Shown here: in pieces, positions 12,494 to 12,539 of the stretch
Layout of the letters: every line of letters begins with the position of its first letter
Numbering within the stretch: the first letter of the stretch is position 1
Assembly (NCBI GenBank): GCA_023396365.1
Contig: JAEWWL010000020.1
Coordinates: forward strand, 1-12,539
Source of the DNA: Methanobacteriota archaeon
Lineage (GTDB): Archaea; Halobacteriota; Methanomicrobia; Methanomicrobiales; Methanomicrobiaceae
Length of the DNA stretch: 12,539 nucleotides
Direction of reading: 5' to 3'
Notes under the pieces: generated by a model
Database searches by the model: none
Seen by the model: the letters and a program-made list of their open reading frames with translations, nothing else
What the model was told of the DNA's origin: nothing
Translations under genes and position numbers: made by a program

Positions 12494-12539
12494 TCGGCGT
12501 TGGCTTCGAATATTTTTGAAGTTAATGATAAAGAGGAAA

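Overview
The window looks like chromosomal DNA of a methanogenic archaeon, most likely of the Methanomicrobiales (Methanoplanus/Methanolacinia-like). This is inference. It rests on AT-rich spacers, archaeal TATA boxes, T-run terminators without GC-rich stems, a mix of Shine-Dalgarno and apparently leaderless starts, a GGAA-N6-TTCC element of the methanogen nitrogen-regulator (NrpR) type in front of a glutamine synthetase gene, and a lipoprotein serpin. I see no rRNA, tRNA, CRISPR array, transposase or integrase.

Bases 1-3400 have a metal and thiol theme. The C-terminal part of an ArsP/YraQ-type permease (cut by the window edge) is followed by a small CLKC thioredoxin-like protein in the same operon. 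Next comes a convergent cation-diffusion-facilitator (CDF) transporter with a Cys-rich tail. Upstream of it on the minus strand is a 116-codon gene with a strong GGAGG but no ATG, GTG or TTG codon anywhere in frame, so ordinary gene callers would miss it. A divergent Cys-rich DUF2703-type protein, with its own TATA box, closes the block.

Bases 3400-7100 hold a U32-family protein (Fe-S Cys motif, probably leaderless), a PRiA4_ORF3-like protein with an eight-ligand zinc tail, and a type I-like glutamine synthetase. The 191-bp divergent spacer before the synthetase carries the NrpR-type operator, several TATA boxes and an inverted repeat able to pair with the synthetase ribosome-binding site. 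Nitrogen control is therefore suggested at transcription and possibly also at translation.

Bases 7100-12539 carry two unrecognised membrane proteins on the minus strand, then a striking 339-bp divergent spacer. It contains six 11-nt and eight 10-nt tandem units, helically phased with T-tracts, which should bend DNA; part of it also fits a G-quadruplex motif. Downstream lies a lipoprotein with a family-3 solute-binding domain joined to a Cache-like domain, but with no kinase or chemotaxis output module. It converges, through a shared hairpin terminator, on a lipoprotein serpin with an intact-looking inhibitory hinge.

The best leads are the gene without a standard start codon, the phased repeat array with its G-quadruplex motif, and the glutamine synthetase control region. 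No single multigene novel system (for example a defence island) is evident.
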